The notes under the pieces were generated by a model, which worked only from the letters and a program-made list of their open reading frames with translations, was not told the origin of the DNA and made no database searches. Shown piece by piece: positions 12,359 to 24,160 of a stretch of DNA of 64,000 nucleotides. This stretch comes from Pristionchus mayeri. Its lineage: Eukaryota; Nematoda; Chromadorea; Rhabditida; Neodiplogasteridae. The position numbers and the translations under genes were made by a program. The stretch's first letter is position 1. Each line of letters begins with the position of its first letter. Where the stretch lies: NCBI GenBank assembly GCA_036245805.1, contig BTRK01000005.1:41899216-41963215 (forward strand). The letters run 5' to 3'.

Positions 12359-12640
12359 ATGGCTTCTCCTCCTCCATCTTCGTTTCCTTCGTCAACGCCT
12401 CTCGTCCTTTCGATTGGAGAGACTGTAGAGGAAGCCGCGGATTCGGGGGAGTGAGGAAGGAATGCGAATGGAAATTGAAATGAGATGTGGTACATAGTAG
12501 TGCCAACAATTCAAAATTATTGTTGTGTTTTGAGGTAATGCAGCTTCGCAGAATTGGCTTGTGCCGAACGATCTCTGGAATATCCTTCATATGAATCCCC
12601 ACTCTCGCAGGTTTCTTCACCACTTCTATTCCATCTACCG
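12359..12640 (+). pseudogene. SF3B3-like relic: VSFVNA exon and start of GFL exon
   Basis: After an ttcag acceptor, 12,359-12,448 matches the SF3B3-like exon encoding IVVSFVNATLVLSIGETVEE. A small deletion within the LVL codons shifts the frame. After an intron alignable with other copies, 12,609-12,640 begins the next exon (GFLTTS) and then breaks off. Another copy starts about 100 bp further on. Confidence 0.8.
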
Positions 12641-12734
12641 GTGAATTTGTGCATCGTAATAGTTATATGAATTGCTTCGATTTAACAGTTCAATTTTCCC
12701 TGAGCTTGGATTTTTTACATTAAAAAAATTTCAT

Positions 12735-13511
12735 GAACAGCTGCCACGCAACGGTCTCAATGTCCGCGAGATGGTCGATTACGAGCTGCCCGCGCGAATG
12801 CTATCACGACTGCAAGGGAAGTATCAACGGTGAGAAGGAGTTGTGAGTACGAGGGTGTACTCTAACTGGAAGGGTTACAGTATATCGGAAGAGTGAATTC
12901 GGAATAGTAATCTCGCCATGTTCGTGAGGATAGGATGTCAGAATGGAGTCGTCTACTGTAGAGGGAAACAATGGGATATTGTGCATTTGGACACCAGTTG
13001 AATCGTTCTTTCGTCTTTTTTATTAACATGACGATTCGGCTCGTTGCCGATTTTGTCTCGGATGTCTTTCTAATTTATACAAAAGCTCCTTTCACACCTC
13101 TTCTCCTCCACCATCGTCGTATCCTTTGTCAATACCATTCTCGTTCTCTCCATCGGAGAGACTGTAGAGGAAACAACGGATTCGAGTGCGGGAGGAAGGA
13201 AGAGGGTTCAATTGAGATATGACACATCAATATTGGTTGTCTTTATGAAAAAATTTTTGTATTTGTGTTGTATAGCCTTCAGGCAGTTCCTATTGGCAAT
13301 TATCCAATGATTGATGGTATATCCACCATGCGAATCCCCACTTTCGCAACTTTCCTCGCCACTGCACACACACTCGATGCGAGCAATCGTCTGACTCTCT
13401 TCAGTTTGCACGCTATCTCGTCTCTCTGACCGGCGAGAGAGCGTGCAAACTGAAGAGAGTCAGACTATTGCTCCTCGATGCGATCTTATTGGAGATTACC
13501 CGCTGCTCCAG
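12735..13511 (+). pseudogene. SF3B3-like relic with three exons in order
   Basis: Exon pieces in SF3B3 order. 12,735-12,803 reads LPRNGLNVREMVDYELP (family: LRHGLEVSEMAVSELP). 13,101-13,186 reads STIVVSFVNTILVLSIGE and continues TVEETTDS without a stop. 13,345-13,511 is the GFL...LLQ exon, split after its first third by a 93-bp hAT-type short element (13,381-13,473) and read out of frame. The spacing fits an intron-containing copy. A SINE-like segment follows directly after the last donor. Confidence 0.85.
13381..13473. mobile_element. 93-bp palindromic hAT-like short element
   Basis: Terminal repeats GAGCAATCGTCTGACTCTC and its inverted copy, with an inner palindrome cgagagagcgtg around tctctgaccgg. 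It is flanked by the 8-bp duplication CTCGATG C at 13,373-13,380 and 13,474-13,481. Eight-base duplications are typical of hAT transposons. It sits inside an SF3B3-like exon relic. A second copy with its own 8-bp duplication is at 46,609-46,701. Confidence 0.9.
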
Positions 13512-13520
13512 GGCAGTCAG

Positions 13521-13615
13521 AGGTATACCTAAGTGGATAGCGAGCGTGCATATTCATCCCAAGGATGTGAATTCGATCCCCATTCCACTAATTTCGCAAG
13601 AAATGTCAAATCTAT
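13521..13615 (+). repeat. tRNA-derived SINE-like segment
   Basis: Carries an A-box-like stretch (acctaagtggatagcgagc) and a B-box-like stretch (gaattcgatcccc) at tRNA spacing, then ccactaatttcgcaagaaat. Similar segments lie at 18,779 and 23,539, always just after the same SF3B3-like exon. It was therefore already in that intron before the copies multiplied. Whether it is a SINE or a tRNA pseudogene cannot be settled from three related copies. Confidence 0.6.
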
Positions 13616-13995
13616 CGCAAAGTGTTCCGTTGCGAAAGGGTGACGCATTGTGCTAGTCTGTTGTTTGATGGGGTTGGCTAAAAAGTCGATCCCCTCCGGC
13701 TGCAGATGCTGCATCCTTCCCAGAGGGAAGTAGATCAGTGTGCCTGTGCCGGGTACCCGCATCAGATTGTTCCTATCCAACCTGATACAGTATCATTCCT
13801 TTTGTTGGATACGGTATATCAGGGTATGGTATCAAGTATTGATTGGTCATACTTAAGATATGCTAAAACGGCATCATACGCGTCAGTGCGAACAGGAGAG
13901 CCAATGCAATGAGATTTTTTGCCAACGAATCGACGAAAATATTAAGACTCACGGTGGTTAGTAGCAATAAGCTTCTGTTTAAATCGAAATTCTCA

Positions 13996-14070
13996 GGGGC
14001 TTCAGACTATTGCACGCTCTCTCGTCTCTCTGACCGGCGAGAGAGCGTGCAAACTGAAGAGAGTCAAAAA
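13996..14070. repeat. Partial copy of the 93-bp palindromic element
   Basis: Contains the hairpin core gcacgctctctcgtctctct and the inverted arm ending gaagagagtca, as in 13,381-13,473. The left terminal repeat is missing. Confidence 0.75.
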
Positions 14071-14079
14071 AAAACAGAA

Positions 14080-15268
14080 GCTCACATTTTCACTCCAATC
14101 TCGAAAGTCCTATGGATAAAATCTATGAAATTTGAAATTCTGAATCTTCACGTCACGGCGGTTCCAACCATGTAACTTACTCGTCCCGATATTGCGTCTT
14201 CGAAAAGTTGAAATTTTAAAATTATTTTAAATGCGTGATGAATGAAGTGGATAGGCGTAATCAGCATATAATTCTACCCCGGAAACCCTATTCGCGTAAT
14301 TTTGGCATTTTCCGGATACGCGATATACGCGAAAACCCGTTTTTTACGCGACGCCGTATGGAGCCAACGACGACTCTGGGATCAAAATTGATGTGCCCAC
14401 CGTTTTCAGCACCTTCCCTTACCCCAAAACATTGTTTCAGGAAATCTAGGTTTTTTTGCTATCCCGGATCTTGCTTGATTCTTAGGCAAACGGCCTCATA
14501 TTTAATTAAATAATTGTGTATAGGCGCATAGTCGTCTTCAGATTGTCCATATCGCCCTCATCAATAAGTGCCCATCGCACTGGCTAGTTCGTATTTGATA
14601 GCATTAGTGGATTTTTTTCACCATTTGTAGAATTTTACTGCATTCAGTGATCGTGCCACAATACGTGATATTGGTGAAGCACGAGTGTTACAAAGTGAAT
14701 TCTGTTTGAATGTGACACTTGATTAGTTTCGTTTTAGCGAATCATAGCTTCGTTTCATTCTGAAAGCGAATCTTAATTCTAATTGTGAGATGGGTATTTC
14801 TTTTCATAGATAATACCAATAATGACATCATATCTCACAACAGATTCTTGTGCATCCCTCTGCGGGCGTGCTCGTGATCATAGAGGCTGACCCCGCTGCC
14901 TACACTGAGGAGAGCAAGACGAGGAGGAAGAATAACAACATGGCCGATCTATGATGTTATTTTACAAAAATTTAATTAGGTTCACATTGAAAATGCAGGC
15001 CTGAATCCATTGTAAATAACCGAGCAAAGCATGAGTTTTGGTTTTGCTAATGACAATGAAAGTCGAGTTGTTCGTGCTCGCTGCCCATGTGATATTAGAG
15101 ACGAAGTTCATCGCTAAACTTACTGTTTTTTGAGAAGATGTTATCTAATTATTTTTTCGGCCAATTATCCACGTCAAATTGATTTGGTGCTGATTACTTG
15201 GGGGTTATGCAGCATGTGGATCCGGGAATTGACTAGTCGTTTTCCATTCTCGAGCCAGTTCGCCCGTA
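14080..15268. other. No gene seen
   Basis: Unique-looking, moderately AT-rich sequence. No exon chain, RNA gene or repeat was recognised. Confidence 0.4.
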
Positions 15269-15271
15269 TAC

Positions 15272-16421
15272 CAGGCCTCTCATGAGAAAATCGGGACAAA
15301 TCGGTATTTTCAGTTGACATCCAAATTTTGGGAAATCTTGCTTTTTATGTTTCTATTTAGTATATGCCTAGATTAGACTAAAACCGACGTTACAGATTTT
15401 TTAGATGCGCTGCAGCCGCAGCAGGCTGCTGCAAACTTGAGACGAAGGGCATTGGTTATTGAGGTTTTTATCAATAAAAGCGGTGACATTTGCACACAAA
15501 AGTGTTTCTATGATCAAATGATCTATTTTTGGCGCACGTTGTTATTTTTTAACTTTTGCGACCGATGCAGCAGACGCATGTTAAACCAGTTTTTAACTTC
15601 TAAGTTGAACCCTGATTTTGAGCCGCAAACCAAACTTTCCCAGTTTGTAGAGCTTGACATTTTGCGTATACCACATTTTTCCTTGATTTTATCTCGGTGG
15701 TGTTGGCACATTCCCAAGCCGACGAAAACCTCGTTACGGGCTGCACGGCCCACCGGCAGTGGAACTGGGTTCGCCAAGTCGCAAGTTCGAACCCCAGCCA
15801 TAGCAGACAAGTTTTTTGCTATGTGATAACATCTAGAAAGCAAATCTGAAAGCATTACAGGGCATATGAAAGAGAAAAATTGATGCCAAAAACTTGTCTG
15901 CTATGGCTGGGGTTCGAACTTGCGACTTGGTGAACCCAGTTCCACTGCCGGTGGGCCGTGCAGCCCGTTACGAGGTTTTCGTCGACTTGGGAATGTGCCA
16001 AGACCACCGAGATAAAATCAAGGAAAAATGTGGTATATGCAGAATTTCAAGCTCTACAAACTGGGAAAGTTTGGTTTGCGGCTCAAAATCAGGGTTCAAC
16101 TTAGAAATTAAAAACTGGTCTAACGTGCTCTGCTGCATCGGTCGCAAAAGTGAAAAAATAACAACGTGCGCCAAAATAGATAATTTGATCATAGAAACAG
16201 TTTTCTGTGCAAATTTCACCACATTTATTGATAAAAACCTCAATAACCAATTCCCACCGTCTCAAGTTTACAGCAGCCTGCTGCAGCTACAAGTAACAAT
16301 GGGGTCGAACCAAACAAAGGAAATCTTCTAGACTCCATACCCGTACCAAAAAAACTGTGAAAATTAAATATTTTTATTTTCAATGTCAACTCGTTGTCCC
16401 GATTCTCTCGTGAGAGGCCTG
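15272..16421. mobile_element. 1.15 kb foldback element
   Basis: An imperfect palindrome. The left arm (caggcctctcatgagaaaat onward) returns inverted on the right (…ctcgtgagaggcctg), with arms of about 550 bp meeting around 15,820-15,885. Both arms contain the same tRNA-like stretch with a B-box (gcaagttcgaacccc), one in each orientation. No transposase frame is present. Confidence 0.85.
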
Positions 16422-16651
16422 ATATCTTTGATTTTTTTAAAAGCTCACTACGACACACTACACGACAATGAGCCGTAGTTCTTTTCCTTATTAGTAATAT
16501 CGCACACTCTTGATTACTTGGAACTGCGGGGTCGTCCTCTTCTTACGGCGATCAAACGATATCTTATTTTTTATTTCATTTTCTCGAGGTATTGCTTGTT
16601 CGGCAAAGGTGGTGTAGCTAGGCAAATTGCGGGCGCTGTTGTTCATACCGA

Positions 16652-17945
16652 TATTCGTGGAATGTAAGCAGAAGGACATACTGCTCCACGATTAGTTGTA
16701 TACCATCTTCTATTATTCATATGCTGGAATAATGGAATGACTTTATTGTTTAGCCAGTTATTACTCACTTCCCAATCGTATTGAGGAATTGACGATCCGC
16801 AACATAAATTAATGTTGTGAAACACATTGTGTTGGAACTAGGTAACCAACATGTAATGTGAAAATGATATACTCGAAATGCTTCACCTCGTTTCTCATGA
16901 ATAATTCCAAAGGATCAGGTCTAAATGACGTCAACATCGATGAATTCAGATTTCCTTATTTTCCTTAAACTCAAAAGACTACTCAAACTCAAACTCAAAA
17001 AAGACATGTTTGAAATGATGTAGAAAACCTAATCCGCCTAATTTTTCTCGAACGGAAATCGTTCAAACGGGCCTAAATTGACCCTGCTTCAGGAAATCAG
17101 GAAATTTCGGGTCATTTAAGCTTCAAATTTTACAGTATTTATACCTCCCCTCTGCGTCTTTTTCGAAATTTCAGTTTGCAATTTATTGCTAAATAGAGAA
17201 TTTGAGAAAAGGGTCAAGTAGGCGGAGTTAGGCGGTCCGATTTTCCGAATGTCGACGGGCAAGGGACCGTGCCTCTGTATCTTATCAGGGAACCGAAATA
17301 CAGTATAGCCAGGTGCAAAACCGGAAGTTTCCTAAAAGTTTTTTTTCATCCACTGACTCGTGATACACGTGTTAAACATTTTAGGGCTCTAAATTCCAGG
17401 CTGAAACCACGGTCACGAATGTCAAGAGGAACAGAGCAAAATGTGTGCCATGCTTCAGAAAGAAACATTACTCGCTCATTCTCTCTTTAAACAACCAAGT
17501 AACCAATAGCAAATAGCCACTATAACATAATTTTCAGCGCAGAATTAGAATAACGATGCAAAAGAGCACATCATTTCGAACATGTCTTTTTTGAGTTTGA
17601 GTTTGACTAGACTTTTGAGTTTAAGGAAAATAAGGAAATCAGAATTCATCGATGTTGACGTCATTTAGACCTGATCATTTGGAATTATTCATGAGAAACG
17701 AGGTGAAGCATTTCGACTATATCATTTTCACATTACATGCTGGTTACCTGGTTCCAACACAATGTGTTTCACAACATTAATTTATGTTGCGGATCGTCAA
17801 TTCCTCAATACGATTGAGAAGTGAGTAATAACTGGCTAAACAATAAGTCATTCCATTATTCCCGCATATGAATGTTAGAAGATGGTGTACAACTAATCGT
17901 GGAGCAGTATGTCCTTCTGCTTCCATTCCACGAATTCGAACCACG
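16652..17945. mobile_element. 1.3 kb foldback element with 500-bp spacer
   Basis: Two arms of about 390 bp (16,652-17,040 and 17,556-17,945) are inverted copies, for example gtggaatgtaagcagaagga against its complement near 17,920. The roughly 515-bp spacer is not repeated and has no recognisable gene. Confidence 0.85.
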
Positions 17946-18540
17946 TCGAGGACTTCACAGGTGTGGGAGGAATATCACTACATCGATGACTTCCGATTGC
18001 AGATTGCATCAGCAGCCAATTTTAATTCCTTATTTACATAATTTATTTTGATAAACCGAATCGCGGTTTGTTTCCGAGTTCTCGCTTGTTTGCAATTAAA
18101 ACTCGAATAGTCAGATGTTCGGACCAGAGACTATCACGCTTCGAAAATTCCATAGAATCACCTGGTTCTTTCTGCAATGTTTCATGGTAGAGTGTGCATA
18201 TAAAAACAATAAAAAGCCCATCCTCGCGTTAAATATGTCTCGATAAGGTTTAATTATTGATTTGACAACATTACTGATCGATTAATTTCCTCTACATATG
18301 ACTTCTTTCGTCCGTGCTGGCAACTCGGGTCAGAAGCTACTATTGGCAGAGGCCGTGAGAGATGGAGGAGGACGCGGAAGTATCACCGGAATGTGATCCC
18401 TCTTCATCTCGGGAGGTACGGTCGAGGGAGTAGGTGTGGTATTGCAATAGACAGAGAGTATTGAGAAGGTAACGTGCTTGCACAAGACTTGCGAATGATA
18501 CTGTAATCGCACGGATTTGACTGAATATTCAGAGTCAATG
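17946..18540. other. No gene seen
   Basis: Sequence between a foldback element and an SF3B3-like exon relic. It probably includes decayed intron sequence of that copy. Nothing else recognised. Confidence 0.4.
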
Positions 18541-18772
18541 ATATTCTCGATATGTCGATCGGAGAGACTGTAGAGAGGATTTGCATGAGAAATATGAATA
18601 TTGGTGGGCACAATTATTTATGTTTTTGTTTTGAATACATCAACCGAGTCACAGTGAATTGTACCGAGTGATTGCTTCAATATCCCCTATGTGAATCCCC
18701 ACTCTTGCATGTTTCTTAGCAACTGCGCCCCCGTTCGGTTGCTCCCTTATTGGAGATGAATAGCTGCTCCAG
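18541..18772 (+). pseudogene. SF3B3-like relic: two exon pieces
   Basis: The end of the VSFVNA exon is visible (tcgatcggagagactgtag, reading SIGETVE) and then lost. The next exon is at about 18,705-18,772 and reads CFLATAPPFGCSLIGDE, a stop, then LLQ before a GT. The stop and the truncated first exon show decay. A SINE-like segment follows, as in other copies. Confidence 0.75.
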
Positions 18773-18778
18773 GTTAAT

Positions 18779-18868
18779 AAAACTGATATGCATGTGGTTA
18801 GAGAGCAAGACTATCCATCTCAAGGATGTGGATTCGATCCCCATTCCACTAATCACGTAAGAAATGCT
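18779..18868 (+). repeat. SINE-like segment (second copy)
   Basis: Matches the segment at 13,521: gtggttagagagcaagacta, then ggatgtggattcgatcccca with the B-box, then ccactaat. It lies right after the same exon. A reverse-transcriptase relic begins about 10 bases further right. Confidence 0.6.
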
Positions 18869-18874
18869 AAATCT

Positions 18875-19223
18875 CAAGAAACGTTCGGACAGCCATTCAT
18901 TCGTTCTTCTGTCTATTCTCGATACTCCGCACATTTTTCTCATCATGTTTCGCTGTGCAACTATGAGCCGATTCTTCATTTTCTTCGTTAGACTCCATAA
19001 TTCGCAACCGTGTAATAGAGCAGGTACTACGCACATTCTGTAGACTCGGCACTTGAAGCCCATTTCAACTCTTCTGTTGGTCAGGAAATCGTAGAATCGA
19101 TTGAAGCCTCTCCATGCACTCCCTATTCTTCTATTGATCTCCATAATTAAATCCTGATCAAATGAAATTCTGATTCCAAGGTAGACAAAGGAGTCAACGT
19201 ATTCAAGCGTTTGTTGATCAGCA
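18875..19223 (-). pseudogene. RTE-type retrotransposon relic, C-terminal part
   Basis: The minus-strand frame reads YVDSFVYLGIRISFD, then RMCVVPALLHGCELWSLT, then RKMCGVSRIDRRTNEWLSER. This is the post-catalytic region typical of RTE-clade non-LTR retrotransposon polymerases (YLG…, LYG.E.W, R.NE). The reverse-transcriptase core lies at 20,314-20,869, separated by the inserted transposon 19,226-20,311. The end of the protein is missing at the left. Confidence 0.85.
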
Positions 19224-19225
19224 TA

Positions 19226-20311
19226 CAGGGTGCGAGAAAAGTAAGGTGACAAGTCTTTTATGTAATATCTCGCGAAGTAATGATAGCATAGATTTCTGCT
19301 TTCGCCATTGTATGCCTGCGAACAGTACCTCCAAAAATTTTATCACAGTTCCCCATCTATCGATTTTGTCTTTCAGAGCTTTTCGATTTTCAAGTTCGAA
19401 AAAATGGGCCCTTGGCCCGCAGCTCATTTTTCTCTTTAATTAATAATAAAAAATCTTCGGATAATTATTCCCCCGCTTTCTCAACTTGAGTATGGAGAGC
19501 AACCATTCCTCTTTAAAGTATACTTGTTTAGGCGGAAATACGATATCAGGAAACGGAGAAATATGAAAATAACTGCATCACACTTTGATACGGAATTATC
19601 TTTTTGAAAAATCACATTTTCGAATTTCTTTCTCAGCATCCATATATTGAGATATAAACTTGTATGTTATATGCAAGGACCGAATTATGAATTTTAGTAG
19701 CGTCAAACTGAATGAAAACATGGTTTAAACTACTGTACCATACATGAGAAAATATGGCTGAAAACGACACTTGGGACAGATTCGAAAAAGGTACTACAGA
19801 AGCAGATTCGCTTTCCCAATGTAAACTGAAAGCATATTTGCACTACTGAATGGACGTGTACCATAATACATACGTTTATATTTTTCTATCATTCTTATTT
19901 GATGGACGCGACATCTTTATTCGAGAAATTTTTTTCGAGGGCCGTTCGTCACAGCTTACTTTTAAATATTTTTAAGCTGTATAACCAAATCTCCAAATTA
20001 AATGGACACATATTTAGACTCGGGCACAAGTGCCCTTCTTAAAAAAAAATAATGGAATGCGCCACCTATTACATTGTTGTAATGCGGCATTAAAGAATAC
20101 GACTCATGCAGTGAGAGAAACATAATCGTTTTTCTTCACTAAATTTTTAATAAATTAAATCTCGTAATCTAAAAGAAATATTTGTTTGATACATGAGCGC
20201 TAAATAGCTACATAGCTAAGGTACATGGTGCAAAAAATTGGGATAAATTAAAACACTGCGCACCAAGTGGGGCTTAATTGAATTGTGTCACAATACTTTT
20301 CTCGCACCCTG
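19226..20311. mobile_element. 1,086-bp Tc1/mariner-type element, non-autonomous
   Basis: Terminal inverted repeats CAGGGTGCGAGAAAAGTA and its complement are flanked by TA on both sides (19,224-19,225 and 20,312-20,313), the target duplication of Tc1/mariner elements. It splits a reverse-transcriptase relic. No transposase frame with the DDE signature is seen inside. Confidence 0.85.
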
Positions 20312-20313
20312 TA

Positions 20314-20869
20314 GAGCGCTGATCTGCATCGGTTGCTCATAACTACTGTCTTCTTCTTGTTTATGATTAGCCCAACTTTCTTACTGGCTTGGCATAGGTC
20401 ATAGATCATTCTTTGAGCTTCTTTTGGGGAATGAGTAATTAGAACTACATCATCGGCGTATCGTAGATGATTTAGTCTTCTTCCGTTAACTTCTATTCCA
20501 CACTCCACCCATTCCATCTTCTTCAAACATTCTTCCAGAACAGCATTGAAAAGATGCGGTGACAGCGGTTCCCCCTGCCGAACACCTCGAGCTATTTCTA
20601 TCGGAATTAGATCTTTGCCGAATTTTACAAATACTTGAGCTTTGGAGTAGATGCTTCGCATAACATGCACAATTTTAGAGTCACTCCTTGTTTGTATATT
20701 GCCTCCCAGACCGAGTCAAATTCGATGCTATCGAACGCTTTTGCATCAATAAAGACCATGTAGCATGGAAAATCATACTCCACTGACTTATTAATGACTT
20801 CGTTGACAGTAAATGCGTGATCTCCTGATCTCGTGATCTGCGTGATCGGATTCTCCTTATCAGACCCAA
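20314..20869 (-). pseudogene. RTE-type reverse transcriptase relic, catalytic part
   Basis: The minus strand encodes YMVFIDAKAFDSIEFDSVWE, then in another frame ARGVRQGEPLSPHLFN and LRYADDVVLI, then KKVGLIINKKKT. These are the palm motifs of a non-LTR reverse transcriptase, including the YADD catalytic pair, in the RTE pattern. A frameshift lies between the two blocks. The 3' continuation is across the inserted element at 18,875-19,223. Confidence 0.9.
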
Positions 20870-21570
20870 AATATTATTTTAAAAATATCGTGTCTTTCAT
20901 TTTTTGTTGATAATTAATCAATTTACGGAAATTATTCGTTCTGCTCCCGATATTTTGAATAATTGTTGGTATTTAATTCAGAATATAGAATGTTACTATC
21001 TACTTACATCATTTGAACTACTCGTGTTTCACTTGTCTTTATTATCACATCCACTTGTCAACAGTTTGATCGTAACGACGAAGTAGAGGGAAAAAATCGG
21101 GATGAAATGTTAGATACCTTTATCAGAATGTGGAACACCTCGATGACGATGGGTAGAGTTAGAATTCACTCGTTACAAGTTCCGAAGAGAGGATTACGGT
21201 AGTTGGGAGGAAGACGACCCATGAATAGTTAAGGGAACTTGGAGAAGTGGTGTTCTTAAAGGGGTTCATTACATTTAACGGCAGGATCGTCTAATATATT
21301 CCACGTTTGACGGCGATAAAAACAATACTTTGCTATTCACAATACTCTTGTGTATTGTATTGTATGTTGGAATTACTAGGCAAATGGAAGGAGCGGGTGG
21401 CTTTGAATTACCGAACTATGGTTCGCGTTCAATGAGTTGTAGCTATCGGTACTATTACAACAAGATATCCTAAAACATGCGCGTCTACATTGCCCGGCAG
21501 ATCGAAGCATGCCAAATCCGCATCAATTTAAGTGATGTGTACCTGTAATCTACTTCAGTTTAACGATTTT
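20870..21570. other. No gene seen
   Basis: AT-rich sequence between the retroelement relic and the next SF3B3-like copy. No supported feature. Confidence 0.4.
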
Positions 21571-21575
21571 CCAAA

Positions 21576-23531
21576 CCATATACTTATTGAAGTACCTTGT
21601 GGACAGGACGGTCCGTCGTGTGTGATCGTGTGCTACGAGACCTACATCATGCACAATAACAACAATCTAGGAGACTGACCGAAAATCAATGAGCCCATCA
21701 CGAGGATGAGAGCGAGTTTGGTGGATTTGCGTTGAACTTACTGCGTAATGGGACGATTAGCAAACAGTTTTTGATCGTCGGAGATTGTATTGGCAAAAAC
21801 AATATTTTTCTTTCTTGAGCTACTTCACCGCATTCCATAACGATATATAGCGGGGAGATCTTTTCGAAATCAAATTACAAGTCAAAACTTGATGTGCATC
21901 TGAAACATATCGCAATTTTACAAACGATGTTGGGAACCCGAGCTTAATAACTATGAAACGCAAATATTTTCAATTGTGATCGAATTTGAGAATTGCGATA
22001 GATTTCAGAACCGTTTCAAATATCTACGCCTGCTTTTCCTTGATTTTCCCTGATTTTCCCGTCGAGAGAAAATCTGGCATCTTGCCAGGTCAAATTTAAT
22101 TACATTTCGATTTCTCACTTTTCCCCGACGAAAGGAATAATGTGACTTGTTTCATTTGCACCACTATCATTTTCGCTCATCGTTATTATTTTAGCGGTTT
22201 TGCGAGACTTTGATTTTATCGAAGCTGGGGAACATAATGCAGTCATTTGCTATGCTACTCCACGGTGCTCGAGCACTACGCAAACTCAAATTGGTAGGCA
22301 CGATGAACTCTGTTTCGCCCCTCATTACTGCAGACGTATGTTGTTTTTATTGTGATGGTTGCGTGTTATTTTTATTTATGTTATTTTGAAAAAAATGTAG
22401 CTTAAAACTTGGACTTATTTGATCCGGTGGATTTGTGTGACGACATGTTAATATAAGACTGGATGTTGCGGACAACGTGATTAGGCTGTGGATGAAATTT
22501 CAAAAATATTCCTCTGTAGATCGGTGATCTCTCTCGCGAGTATTCTGAAAATATATGCCCTCAATGGGAGAGGAGGAAGAAGCACGCACAAGTTGAGAGA
22601 GGGGGATACGGAACGAGTAGGATAGGCTTTCATTCAGAGGTGTATTAGAAAAGATCACCTTTATCTACCAGAGGGCGAGTTTTTTTTAAAATATTTCGCG
22701 AAAAAAATAAAAATATTTTGAATCCTAGTTCGCACACCCGTGATTTCGTGCAGCGTAATATGCATATGAGTTGTTTCGATTTTCATGTTCAATACTTTTA
22801 AAATTGGTATTATTACAATAAATACACACTTTTTCTACTGATACAATAATTCGCAACGTTCGAGACGATCTCGAGGTCGGCTTAATGTCCTGTTCCTAGC
22901 ATCCCGGTCTCCCGAACGCCGTCTGTGATAAGGGGTATTATGGGATACTGTAACAGGGAGTGGTATGGTAAAACGAGGAGGAGTGAATACGCATAGTAAT
23001 CGCGCGATGTTTGAGTGGCTAGGAAAGCAGAACGTACTTGCCGACATTAGCACAATAAAATGCAGATGTGGAATGTTCAGTCCCTCACCAGTTGAATCTT
23101 TGCTTCGGCAGTTCGTATTTTACAGATTATTTTGTTCGCTTTTGATTGATCTCTCATCCATAGTATATTAAAACCCAAAAAGCTGGTCTCATTTCTTTAA
23201 TCAGTGATTCTCTTTCAGATGACTTCTGCTCCTCTACCGTCGTCTCCCTCGTCATCGCCACTCTCGTTCTTTCGATCGGAGAGACTCTAGATGAAGCCAC
23301 GGATTCGAGTGAGTGAGGAAGGAAGAGGATTCAAATGAGACGTGAAACATGAAATTAGTGGCAACCAATTGGAAATTATTGAATTTGTCTTTTGATCTCT
23401 TCCACTGATTCGTATTGGTGTGTGTCCAATGATTGCTGGAATATCCCTCACGTGAATCCCCACCCTCGCAGGTTTCCTCGTAAATGCGTCCACATTTGGT
23501 TGTGCTCTTATTGGTGATGTAACTGCTGCTC
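21576..23531 (+). pseudogene. SF3B3-like relic, the longest ordered copy
   Basis: Six exon pieces lie in the order of the SF3B3 protein. 21,576-21,712 reads NHILIEVPCGQDGPSCVIVC and then YETYIM with a stop after NLGD. 22,262-22,321 reads ALRKLKLVGTMNSVSPLI (family: LKNLVLVDELDSLSPI). 22,516-22,620 reads QIGDLSRE. 22,845-22,885 is a degenerate VLR.GLEV exon. 23,219-23,309 is the VSFVNATLVLS exon with a stop after IGETL. 23,468-23,531 is the GFL…LLS exon. Intron positions match the other copies. Stops and frameshifts make it a pseudogene. Confidence 0.85.
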
Positions 23532-23538
23532 AGTAACA

Positions 23539-23600
23539 AGAATGGCTAAGTGGGTAGCGAGCTAGGCTAGTCATCTTGTGTGTTTGTTTGCCATACCGAT
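23539..23600 (+). repeat. SINE-like segment (partial third copy)
   Basis: aatggctaagtgggtagcga matches the A-box half of the segments at 13,521 and 18,779, again directly after the same exon. The B-box half is lost. Confidence 0.5.
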
Positions 23601-24160
23601 TATCAGAAAAGTGTCAGAAAAATCTCTCGCTAAGCGATCCGTTGCGAGAAGGTGTCATTGTGGCCATCTCTCTTTCCAGGGAGAAGACCACCACTGAACG
23701 TGTACCTTTTTCGTTTACCTCCACTTCCCCAATAACTTCACCGCGCAGCGCCGGATAAGAGCGGAATGATCCGCCGTGAGAACAAAGAAGTTTGCCTGAT
23801 CTGAGAAGTTGTGATGGAGTGAGTCAAACAAATTTTCGGGGTGTGCAATGGCAGCTTTCAAAATTCGAGTAATGATGGTGTATTACATTTTTAAAATAAA
23901 TTGTACATAATTAAATCCGCAGGAAATTGCGCACAACATATTAGCCAGGCAAACTCTGACCCAGGTTTAAACCTCGGCGATCTCGGTTTCAGCCTGGCAT
24001 TTAGTGCATACAAATTGTACGTCTTCGATTGCCACCGCATAGTCACTATAAAAAATACTATATCACGCACAAAAACCAATTGGAATGATTTGTTTTAAAA
24101 TGCAATATTATAATTTTTTTTAAAAATACTCAGATGCGGTAGGAGGAGGGCGAAACGCTC

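Noticed and set aside
15735..15807. tRNA gene in the foldback element (gcaagttcgaacccc B-box)
   Set aside because: No cloverleaf can be completed, and the same stretch occurs inverted in the other arm of the palindrome.
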